Below are positions 55,940-64,000 of a stretch of DNA of 64,000 nt, piece after piece. Location: positions 1,880,983 to 1,944,982 of the forward strand of contig MU004188.1 in NCBI GenBank assembly GCA_010093605.1. The letters run 5' to 3'. The first letter of the stretch is position 1. Each line of letters opens with the position of its first letter. This DNA is from Lophium mytilinum. Taxonomy: Eukaryota; Ascomycota; Dothideomycetes; Mytilinidiales; Mytilinidiaceae. Both the position numbers and the translations under genes were made by a program. Under the pieces are notes generated by a model. That model saw only the letters and a list, made by a program, of their open reading frames with translations, was not told where the DNA came from and did not search any database.

Positions 55940-56372
55940 TCAATGGGTTGTGTTTGGGTTGAGGAAGTCAGAGTGAAAAGAACTGCGAGTGAAATAGAAG
56001 TCGAGGATTTGAGAAAGAAAATGGGGCAGGCGCGACTACAAATATCTTTCTAACAAACCGTCGCCGCGGACAATGCGCGTTTTACCATCCCTCCTCCATC
56101 CCGCTATTTCATCATCAGCGCGCTGCCCCGCCATAATTTTTCCACCGGCTAAAGTGCCCCTCTCCCATCTTTGCACCGAGATCAGCGAAACCGGGCGCGG
56201 GATTGCTGTTTCGCGTTAAGCAGTGCCCTCTCTAGCGGCGGAAGCGGCATAGCTTGCGGTAACTTAGCCGGTCGGCGTCGAGGGGCCCTGTTGCGATTTA
56301 CCACCACTCAATCTGCCGTGTCGACAACCCCACGGGAATACCGATACTTTATCCCCACAGATTCCCCGGAAC
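55940..56372. other. Divergent intergenic AKR / NIP30
   Basis: About 430 bp shared promoter space, GC-rich near the NIP30 start. No defined site is seen. Confidence 0.4.
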
Positions 56373-57197
56373 ATGTCGCGCTTTGTGCCCGGTGGGACGG
56401 TTGACGAGCCTATCGAGCGGGACGACGAATGGGCGAAGGCGCAGCAGGAGCTGGAGGAAGAGCGGCGGAAGAGGGAGGAGGCGAAGGAGCAGGCCGGGGG
56501 AAAGAGTCTCTTTGAGATACTGGAGGCGAATAAAGGTGGTTACATCTCTCTACCAAGCTGGAAAATTGCCGTGGGAGCCGGGCTGACATGTTAGATCTTG
56601 CGTGAAAGCCGCGAAGCAAGAAGCTTTTGAAGAGGTTAGTCATGAGAGCTTCAACTGCTGTACTAAACAGGAAGGCTAATACGTGTTGTTCAGGCAAATC
56701 GCTTCAAGAACCAATTCCGCGCCCTAGACGATGAGGAAGTCGAGTTCCTCGATGCCGTACTCGATTCCGAACGCGCTAAAGAAGCTGCGATACGGAAGGA
56801 GACGCGCGAGCAGCTAGACTCGTTCCGCAAGCAACAAGAGGAGGCGGAGAAGGCAGCACTCGTTGAAGATGATATAGCCGTTCCGGAGGAGGAACAACTG
56901 TTCGCTGTGGGCCGAAAGCGGAAAAAGGGCAAGGAGAAGGAATCGTTAAGGGGCGTCAAGCTCAGGAAGTCCTCTTCTTCTGCTTCGGCCGCAAAGCCCC
57001 AGATCGAGAAGATTGAGGAGAAGGTAGCTTCGAGCACATCAGTCGAGCAATCGAAGCCCAAGGCCTCCAGTCCTGCTGGAGGTGACAAGGGAAAGGCGTC
57101 AGCACTAGGAGCATCGCCCTCAGCATCACCGCCAGTTCAACCACGAAAGCCATCAGTGTTGGGTCTTGCCAACTATTCTTCTGACGAAGACGACTGA
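56373..57197 (+). CDS. NIP30/FAM192A (PSME3-interacting) family protein
   Basis: Exons 56373-56535, 56609-56634 and 56694-57197; 230 aa. It starts MSRFVPGGTVDEPIERDDEW. The family core, SLFEILEANKAAKQEAFEEA then NRFKNQFRALDDEEVEFLD, is only restored by the 26-nt middle exon. The rest is Lys/Glu-rich with a Ser/Pro tail ending LANYSSDEDD. Animal FAM192A binds the PA28-gamma proteasome activator, and yeast Fyv6 in the same Pfam group is a splicing factor. Role here is inference. Confidence 0.85.
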
Positions 57198-57456
57198 GCC
57201 GGACGAGTCATCATACGAACGATGCAGCACAAGGATGTAAAAGTCTATCCGGTATCAAGACGAAGAAAGATATTGGCGATACATAACTATAATATAATTC
57301 TGGATTCTAGGCCAACTTCAAGACACTATCCAACCCAATTGCTCTTCCTCCCCACTGTAGAGCCTCTTGAAGATCGAGTCTCCGCTTTCATTCTAAACCG
57401 TGACCAAACACCTTGTAAACCCTACATCCTGATACCCCGCAAGAACCCACCCCAGT

Positions 57457-58281
57457 CTACCCAGTGAGATTGTAGATCTTCTGAATCTGACCCAACACCT
57501 TCACGAAATCGAGCTCCAGATCTTTCAGCAATCCATCCTTCATATCAAACACCCACCCATGCACAATCGGATACTGATTCTCCGAATAACTCTGCTGCAC
57601 CGCCGCCGTCTTGATGATGTTGCGGCACTGCTCAAGCACGTTCAACTCTACAACACGATCGCACCTCTTATCGGCATCTTTAATCTGATCCAGCTCCGTC
57701 TCATACAACCTATACACATCGCGGATGTTCCGGAGCCACGGGTTCAAAATCCCCAAATCCTGCGGGGTCAACGCGGCCTTCACACCACCGCACCCATAAT
57801 GCCCGCACACGATAATGTGCTTGACATGCAGATGCTTCACGGCATAGTTGACCACGCTCATGACATTCAGGTCGGTATTAGGGACCATGTTCGCGATATT
57901 GCGGTGGATGAAGCACTCGCCAGGCCCCAGCCCCGTGATCTGCTCAGCGGGAACGCGCGAGTCGCTGCATCCGATCCAGAGGTAGTCAGGCTCCTGGCCA
58001 GACGACAGCTTATCGAAGAAAGCCGGGTTCTTGACCTTCTGCTCGGCAGCCCACTTGCGGTTGTTCTCGAAGATGTGGTCGTGGTCGGCCTGCAGGTGCT
58101 TGGCGACGTCGGAGGGCGGCATTTTGGAGGACCACCAGGATGCGAGGCGGCGGGTTTGGGCGGTGGTGCTAGCTGGGACTGGGATTGTAGAGAGAGGTGT
58201 GAAGCGAGGGGAGGGGGTGGTGGTCGGACGACGTTTTATATGGCGGAGGACTGATGACGGGATCAACCGTGGTTTCGACAT
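57457..58281 (-). CDS. NCE103: Beta-carbonic anhydrase, probably mitochondrial
   Basis: Single exon, 274 aa. The first 50 residues are Arg/Thr/Pro-rich without acids (mitochondrial presequence). Zinc and active-site residues: Cys105, Asp107 and Arg109 in CSDSR, His161 and Cys164 in CGHYGCGG. HRNIANMVPNTDLNVMSVVN and LNVLEQCRNIIKTAAVQQSY are typical. Converts CO2 to bicarbonate for carboxylation reactions. Confidence 0.95.
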   Translation of the reverse strand: MSKPRLIPSSVLRHIKRRPTTTPSPRFTPLSTIPVPASTTAQTRRLASWWSSKMPPSDVAKHLQADHDHIFENNRKWAAEQKVKNPAFFDKLSSGQEPDYLWIGCSDSRVPAEQITGLGPGECFIHRNIANMVPNTDLNVMSVVNYAVKHLHVKHIIVCGHYGCGGVKAALTPQDLGILNPWLRNIRDVYRLYETELDQIKDADKRCDRVVELNVLEQCRNIIKTAAVQQSYSENQYPIVHGWVFDMKDGLLKDLELDFVKVLGQIQKIYNLTG

Positions 58282-58672
58282 TGGAGAGTGATTGGCTTGA
58301 CCCGAGGTTGGGGAGGATGGATGGATGCGGTTGGGCGCCTGTCTCGGGTTATCACGATCTTGTTGAGGACTTCGCTAACAAAGTTTATGCGCCGTGTGAC
58401 GCTCCGAGGAGAGGCTGCAGCCGTGGTTTTTGTTTTTCAGAGCGGGATCTCACGGCATCTTTGAGGAAGTCCGAGGCGGTCCCTGGCTTCGATTTATGTG
58501 CTTCCCTGGGTCTCAGGCGCCCCTATCCTTTCTAATCATGTAATTTGGAAAGGTTACACGTTTTAGAGGTTGATGGGAGGGTAGCGTTACCTAATCAGGT
58601 CTAGCTTGTGTCTTCCACAAGGACTTCAATATTCATCTTTCGACCAACAATATCGATGTTTAGCCATATAAG
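58282..58672. other. Divergent promoter NCE103 / TRM11
   Basis: 391 bp between start codons. Nothing beyond shared promoter space is seen. Confidence 0.5.
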
Positions 58673-60389
58673 ATGCCACAGTACCTTGTCAGGCTCGCCC
58701 AAACGCATGAGAGCTTTCGCAAGGCTGAGCTGGAGGCTCTTGCTGAGCTAGCCGGCATAGATATCAAGTTTGACTTTTACGATGAAGACGTAAGGATTTT
58801 GCTGTCATACTCTTCCACTTCGATATGTGCATTTTCATTGAACGACTCTCACACATTTCCTCTTGTCTTTGGAACACTTTTCAACGTGCTTCCATCCAGT
58901 CCTTGTGGCGTGTGGCTATCAGTTCTCCATATTCGAGTCATACTCAACCGCAATGAAACCCCTAAATTCAATTTGCCAATGCGTCTAACCTCAAATCTCT
59001 ATCTATACACATCTCACACCTTTTTCTATACGCAAATTCTCAAACTAATCCAAACCCAGTCCCCCTTCTGCATCCTCGCCCTCCCATCCCCATCATCCGC
59101 CGCAACCCTAATCCACCGCAGCATCCTCTCCCTCTCCATCCACGAGCTCTGGGCCCGCGGCACCGACTACCCCTCCCTACACGCCTCCAACCACTTATCC
59201 TCCTCCACCTTCTGGCCCCCCCACACCACCTCCTCCTTCCGCTTCACCCTCGACTCCTACCGCGGCTCCCGCCCCAGCGCCACCCAACGCACCCTCATCG
59301 ACAGCTTCGCCTACATGCCCCTAACCGGCCGCATCAAAATGTCCAACCCGGAGCTCTCCCTCACCATCTTCGAAGACTTCGCCACCGGCGCCACCGCCCC
59401 CCGCGCCCTCTACCTCGGCCGCCTGCTCGCCCTCTCCGGCCGCGCCGCGAAAACTACCTACGACCTCAAGAAGCGCGCGTACATCAGCACGACTAGCATG
59501 GATGCCGAGCTCGCGCTGGTCACGGCGAATATGGCGCTCGCGGCGCCGGGGAAGCTGTTCTACGACCCGTTTTCGGGCACGGGCGGGTTTATGGTTGCGG
59601 GCGCGCATTTTGGCGCGAGTGTGTGGGGGAGCGATATCGATGGGCGGAGTATTCGGGGCAAGGGGGGGAAGGCGAAGAGGGATGTGGTTAGTAATATGGT
59701 GCAGTATGGGCTTATGTCACGGTACTTAGATGGGTTTGTGGCGGATTTGACCAATTCGCCTATAAGGGGTGCGCGGGGGCCTGGGGAGGATGCGGCGAGG
59801 GGGGGTTGGTTGGATGGGATAATGTGTGATCCGCCGTATGGGGTGAGAGAGGGGTTGAAGGTGTTGGGGTTGAAGAGGGATCCGGGGGAGAATGGGGAGA
59901 GGTTGGCGTGTGTGGATCGGTATATGGAGGAGGGGTATATACCGCCGAAGCGGCCGTATAGTTTTGAGGCGATGTTGGAGGATATTTTGCAGTTTGCGGC
60001 GGTTATGTTGGTGGTTGGGGGAAGGTTGAGTATGTGGATGCCGACGGCGAATGAGGAGGGGGAGGATGGGGAGGGGCAGAAGGAGATAGGGATACCGATG
60101 CATCCGGCTTTGGGGCTGGTGAGCGTTTGTGTGCAGCCATTCAACAAATGTAAGCCGCCTTCTCTCTATCTTAAATAATGCTAACAGCGAGATAGGGTCC
60201 CGTCGTCTCCTCACATACCGCCGTCTCTCCTCAGACGAGATATCACCAGAAGCCCTCAGCGCCATGGCATCGCGGAAAAAACGTGTTCACGGCAACGGCG
60301 AAAATGCAGACGATCTAAATGACTTCCGAAGAAAGTACTTCCAGGGGTTTAAGGAACCTGAAGCGGAACATACAGCTGATCGTCAGTGA
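58673..60389 (+). CDS. TRM11: tRNA (guanine-10-N2)-methyltransferase, catalytic subunit
   Basis: Exons 58673-58789, 59060-60149 and 60196-60389; 466 aa. It starts MPQYLVRLAQTHESFRKAEL. THUMP-like region, then the SAM-binding signature YDPFSGTGGFMVAGAHFGAS and the catalytic CDPPYGVREGLKVLG. The last exon gives FNKWSRRLLTYRRLSSDE. With Trm112 it makes m2G10 in tRNA. Intron 1 is 270 bp, long for this genome, so an extra small exon there is possible. G-rich codon use in the second half contrasts with C-rich use in the first. Confidence 0.9.
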
Positions 60390-60523
60390 GCTAAAAGTAG
60401 ATACCCAGAACTAGAACGCTAAGTACAACTTCATCATTCCAGCGTGACGGTTGTAAATATTCACCCAGTGTCGATGCGAGTTTGCGTTTTGACTAACCCT
60501 ATCATGACTGTCAGGGGAGACTT

Positions 60524-60575
60524 CACGTGTCAATCACATGCTCTCAAGTCTTGGCGGGCTTTTGCGAGTATAAAA
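60524..60575 (+). promoter_or_regulatory. Locus C: twin E-box plus TATA box
   Basis: CACGTG 60524-60529, 5 bp, CACATG 60535-60540, then TATAAAA 60569-60575. ATGGAG follows at 60652. Best match to loci A and E of the 43-45 kb cluster. Confidence 0.65.
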
Positions 60576-60651
60576 TCTTCTCAGATTGGTGTCTAGATTT
60601 CTTTCTCCATAGGTTGAGTTCTTTGGATCAAAAGGATTGTACACGAAAGCC

Positions 60652-60798
60652 ATGGAGGAGTTGGTGTGGACTGAGTATTTCAACTACACTCCGATGGCGC
60701 CTCTCATGGTGCTGGTGGGGACTGTGCTGTCCAAAAGAAAGAGGCAGCCAAGCATGGTTTCGGGGAGTGGTTTTGTCGGTGGCGTGCTCAAAAAGTGA
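60652..60798 (+). CDS. Candidate small ORF of locus C
   Basis: 48 codons starting MEELVWTEYFNYTPMAPLMV, with a short hydrophobic run and then SKRKRQPS. The same length as the ORF of locus B, with a shared DNA block (CATGGTGCTGGTGG) and similar text around the stop (GTGACGA/GTGAGGG then ATG-GAGC). No family. Confidence 0.25.
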   Translation: MEELVWTEYFNYTPMAPLMVLVGTVLSKRKRQPSMVSGSGFVGGVLKK

Positions 60799-61186
60799 CG
60801 ATAATGAGGAGCTTCTCTTTCAATCAATCCTTTACCTTTCTACCATCCATCGTCGCTGACATCTACAAGCCCCTCTAATCATTCCATCTCATAATTCCTT
60901 AACCTCATTGCACATCACCATCTATCAAAATACTCTGCATCATCGTCGATTCCCCTTACTCGCCCACTCCACTCCCAACCCAAGCGCACTCCATCGAGCT
61001 CGCCTAAGAGTGTTGATGAAAGTCCACTCCTCCATTCAACCTTCTTCTCGCCTCCGAGCCAGCCATATGCCAGTCGGACAGTTGCGTTCAACAAGCCCAC
61101 ACAGCCATGCGCAGAAGTTCTTCCACTGCTGATCTCCTCCGTCCCTCGTCCAGTGAAGAAAAAGTAACAGCTGCAACCGAGAAGTC

Positions 61187-61235
61187 TTTTATACCCGAGA
61201 AGAAATCTAAATCAGGTCACGTGGGATATCACATG
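61187..61235 (-). promoter_or_regulatory. Locus D: twin E-box plus TATA box (minus strand)
   Basis: On the minus strand: CATGTG (61235-61230), 6 bp, CACGTG (61223-61218), then TATAAAA (61193-61187). The first ATG (61108) closes after six codons, so no convincing ORF; an RNA product or spliced product is possible. Runs towards locus C. Confidence 0.6.
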
Positions 61236-61309
61236 CCCCTTTCCCACACCGCCAGGTTCCCCGCTTGGACGTCGAAGGCTAGATGAGTGGATGGGTAGTG
61301 GTCTCACGC

Positions 61310-61373
61310 TCACGGGATCGGGGTGCAGCGCACGTGCGACCAACGTAACACGGCAGTCGAGGGGGTATATAAA
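61310..61373 (+). promoter_or_regulatory. Locus G: TCACGGG, CACGTG and TATA box
   Basis: TCACGGG 61310-61316, CACGTG 61331-61336, TATATAAA 61366-61373. Divergent from locus D with about 75-100 bp between the box clusters. Confidence 0.55.
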
Positions 61374-61399
61374 CTTCTTCGCCGGCGAGGTGGAGGAGC

Positions 61400-61540
61400 A
61401 TGGCAGAGGGAGAGTTGGAGAATCAACACATGCTAAGACTGGACCCAATGGTGTGGGGCTGGGTTGTGCAAGTGCCGCTATACGGTCTCTGCATGTTGCG
61501 GCTGTGGTGGGATATCAATCCCATGCACAATATCGTGTAA
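61400..61540 (+). CDS. Candidate small ORF of locus G
   Basis: 46 codons, start MAEGELENQHMLRLDPMVWG, then a Trp/Leu-rich stretch (WVVQVPLYGLCMLRLWW) that could span a membrane. Similar length to the ORFs of loci B and C. No family. Confidence 0.25.
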   Translation: MAEGELENQHMLRLDPMVWGWVVQVPLYGLCMLRLWWDINPMHNIV

Positions 61541-61731
61541 TGGTGGCGGGCCGGAAGTTCGGAGGACGAGAGTGGTTCATCGATGATGCTAGTCGACAAT
61601 GATCATGAATTCTAAGGAGCATTTCTAGTAGAATGTGATGTCTGATGTAGAATTTCACACGAGATGAGCTTTGAAGAAGGGGGGAGGGGATGGAGAGCAT
61701 CACTACTATGCTGTTAAGTGACGCCGACCAA

Positions 61732-61809
61732 CTAAATTTCAACTTCCCAGCCATTTGGATCCGTCTCGGGTCTTTTTGCCAGATCCAATCCTTTCCAGCT
61801 CCCAGCCAT
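61732..61809 (-). CDS. Candidate small ORF of locus F
   Basis: 25 codons on the minus strand, start MAGSWKGLDLAKRPETDPNG, about 85 bp downstream of the locus F TATA box. A second minus frame of 79 codons starts at 61754. Neither is recognised. Confidence 0.15.
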   Translation of the reverse strand: MAGSWKGLDLAKRPETDPNGWEVEI

Positions 61810-61892
61810 CGGAAATCTCACTCCTTGTTGTTTAATTTGACACCCTTGCCCGATTCCCTTGATGAAAAAGTAGAAACGGGAGCGAGAGACTC

Positions 61893-61925
61893 TTATATAC
61901 GCTAGCGCAGCTCGGAGATCACGGG
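61893..61925 (-). promoter_or_regulatory. Locus F: CCCGTGA and TATA box (minus strand)
   Basis: On the minus strand CCCGTGA (61925-61919) precedes TATATAA (61899-61893). It lacks the CACGTG/CACATG pair but shares the CCCGTGA element with locus G and faces it. Confidence 0.4.
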
Positions 61926-62346
61926 CTGAAAACTCCTTTCGCCGACATCGCTTTGGTGAATGGGATTGCTGTGAGCGATTAGGAGGCGCTGACCTTGTGC
62001 GCGTTTTGTTTTCGGTTGTGACTATGAAGTATAAGAGTGATTAGTTTATCAATGCTTGAGCTATTTCTACCTATCTAATTCCCTTAAGCCAGTCTTGATT
62101 GAAGCTATCTAATGAATTTGAGCCTTGATAAATCATGAAAGAACATCCATCCCGCCCTCTAGCTCTAACAGCAATAGAAAAGAACAGTCTAGAAGCTATC
62201 ATCAAAGCCCCTTCAAGATCGAGCGTAACCTCGAAACTAGTCCCCCATTCCAGCTCTTAGCGATATTGTCTAATCTATTTCGAACCCAGTAGCATCTAAA
62301 AGAAATAGAACATAAGGGGTGTAGCACAAGAAACCATCGACAAAAC
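61926..62346. other. Intergenic, locus F to F-box-like gene
   Basis: About 420 bp of A/T-rich sequence with no supported feature. Confidence 0.4.
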
Positions 62347-63643
62347 TCACCAGCCACACCCTTCGCATCCGTCACTCTTCTCCGCGCCCAGCAACGACTT
62401 CACCCCCTCCCCCACTCCCTCCGCAGCAACCTTCTCCTCCTTCCGCAGCTGAATCCAATAATACGCCTGGCTTTCCCGCTTCTCACATTGATGTCCGCAC
62501 TCGCACTTGACTCCACGATCGCGATGGTGTCCGGGCTCGCACTCCCGCCTTCGCATATCCACCAGCACTTCATCGCGCTCGCATTCCTGCTTGCGCATAG
62601 TCCTGAGCATATCTGTCGCCCAAGCCGCGATGGCGTCTTCTCTGAGATACTCCGGGATAGCGTATGGCGTGAAGGTGGAAGGAATAGCGATAGGGTGGAG
62701 GAGGATCTTGAGTAAGTCATCTCCGGACTCCTCGCTCTCGAGATGGGCTTCCGATTCTTCGGCTTCGCTAAGCTGGCAGCAGAGGAATTCCATCTTAACG
62801 CTTTGTAAGCGCGGAACTTTGCGGACGAGTTCTTTGAGGGTGCTAGGGATGATGTCTAAAGCGGAGAGCTTAGTGTTGTTGAGAGAATGGTGGTGCGGGT
62901 GGAGAGTCAAAGAGCGGAGACTCGGGCAGTGCTGAGCAACGTAACGGATGGAGAGAGCGAATTTAGCAAGACGACCTCGATGCGATTCTTTGAAGGTGTC
63001 CAGCTCGCTGAAGGGCTTGGAAATGTAGGAGTATGTGTAGTTCGACACGCAGCCGATTTCGTCGGTGAGGGTGATGGATGTCATAACTTGGAATGGGAAC
63101 GGGGAGAGGTTCCATTGGAAGGGACTGGTAGACTGCGTATTAGAGACACGTTGAGGATGAGTGTAAGGAAATGAAGTGCTTACGACTCCCACCCTCGCCA
63201 AAGCTTGTTTCCCAGTGGGAAGTCAAATACGGCTTCAACGTTATTCAGGAAGAGGGACCAGACGTCCATGGCGAAGAAAGTGTTTAGACACAGGACTGCG
63301 CGGAGTTCGGGCAGGGCTTCGTGCTCTACGACAGAGTATGTATGCTATCAGTCGGATCAGTGAGGGTTGAAGCTTCGAACATTTTAGGAGAGTAGCTTAC
63401 GAGCTCGCCGGTCTCAGGGTACAGCACGTCGAACCACGCTCGGCTGAGTGCCATCATCTCTTGGGTATGGAAGTTCACAGATTTCAGAATTGTCTGCCCT
63501 ACCGCTGGACAGCCCCAAGAGAAGCTTTCGTACATAACCTTACGCAAGATGGGGAATCCGAGGGACGAATAGACATGTTGGCGGAGCTCGGTTGGGAGCA
63601 GCTCAAGCCGGCTTGGACGATAGATCTTTGACTGCCTGGGCAT
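62347..63643 (-). CDS. F-box-like protein with Cys/His-rich C-terminus
   Basis: Exons 63643-63401, 63344-63184 and 63124-62347; 393 aa. It starts MPRQSKIYRPSRLELLPTEL. The first 30 residues (LELLPTELRQHVYSSLGFP) resemble the start of fungal F-box/LRR proteins, followed by leucine-rich text with LRSLTLHPHHHSLNNTKLS. The C-terminus has a cluster RRRECEPGHHRDRGVKCECG, HQCEKRESQAYYW and a final GCEGCGW that may bind metal. Fungal genomes hold many such orphan receptors of SCF-type ligases; the target is unknown. Confidence 0.7.
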
Positions 63644-64000
63644 GGTGAGAGGAACTATATGCGTGGGGCTTTGGAGATATAAGGGTGCCTAGCAAGGCGA
63701 TTGGAGGTCTATAGGAGGTCTATAGGAGATTGATGAGAATGCGAATGACTATTCTCATCGCAAGCTGGCCGAGGGTTGCGAAAAATCTAGAGGACACATT
63801 CGAGGATGGCTTTTTGATGGAACGGGATGGAGTTTGTAGACGGAAGGTAGTATGATTGCTGGATATCCGTTGTCACTGGCCATTTGTAGACATCGAAGTC
63901 CCCGTGAACCTTGGTTGCCCGACTAGGCAGCCATGACGGTATAGCCATTCCCCTTGAACGAACACAAGACCTCAAGCAGTTTCCTAACTGAACGAGATGC
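63644..64000. other. Right edge of window
   Basis: 357 bp with no supported gene. A directly repeated phrase (ggtctataggag) occurs at about 63706-63728. Confidence 0.4.

Noticed and set aside
57559-58254. 231-codon plus frame opposite the carbonic anhydrase
   Set aside because: Antisense shadow; the minus strand has all beta-carbonic anhydrase active-site residues.

Overview
The window is nuclear DNA of a filamentous ascomycete (Pezizomycotina; the class cannot be fixed from sequence alone). The evidence is many short introns (about 43-80 bp) with GTRNGT donors and CTAAC/CTGAC branch sites, compact housekeeping genes on both strands, and families typical of this group (DUF6594, AA11 LPMO, DUF3605, the Est1-like/retropepsin-like family). 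Exon models were built by hand by requiring reading frame and family similarity to continue across each junction; all multi-exon models below sum to a multiple of three.

Left third (1-28.2 kb): the 3' end of ERG8 (phosphomevalonate kinase), a prenylated UBL3-like protein, a TMEM19/DUF92 membrane protein, the proteasome maturation factor UMP1, an extended SDR reductase, a divergent pair of V-ATPase subunit C (VMA5) and glycine-cleavage T protein (GCV1), two convergent dynamin-like GTPases flanking a small MYND-finger gene, a gene joining an Est1-like domain to two retropepsin-like domains, a DUF6594 membrane protein, a DUF3605 protein and ORC6.

Middle (28-43 kb): a secreted protein with two duplicated cysteine modules, a DUF423 membrane protein, an unrecognised basic protein, a Ca2+-regulated mitochondrial ATP-Mg/Pi carrier (SAL1), cyclin C (SSN8) with a 9-bp minisatellite and an assembly gap in one intron, a Pezizomycotina-type disordered protein and a small mitochondrial-looking protein.

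Accessory stretch (43-47 kb) and its partner (60.5-62 kb): no ordinary genes. Both hold short loci with a shared layout: paired E-boxes (CACGTG with CACATG/CATGTG, 5-6 bp apart), a TATA box 25-40 bp further on, and a short transcription unit starting near ATGG. They are arranged head-to-head and tail-to-tail on both strands. Next to the first cluster lie a decayed tandem array of about 100-180 bp units and a broken BTB-domain gene. This is the least explained part of the window.

Right third (48-63.6 kb): a secreted AA11 lytic polysaccharide monooxygenase, SNF5/SFH1 with a C-terminal GATA-like finger, a U1-type zinc-finger splicing protein, an aldo-keto reductase, a NIP30/FAM192A protein, mitochondrial-type beta-carbonic anhydrase, TRM11 and an F-box-like protein. 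Genes are mostly independent housekeeping units with no biosynthetic cluster. Three of about 53 modelled introns are GC-AG, and several exons are very small (3, 14, 26 and 33 nt).
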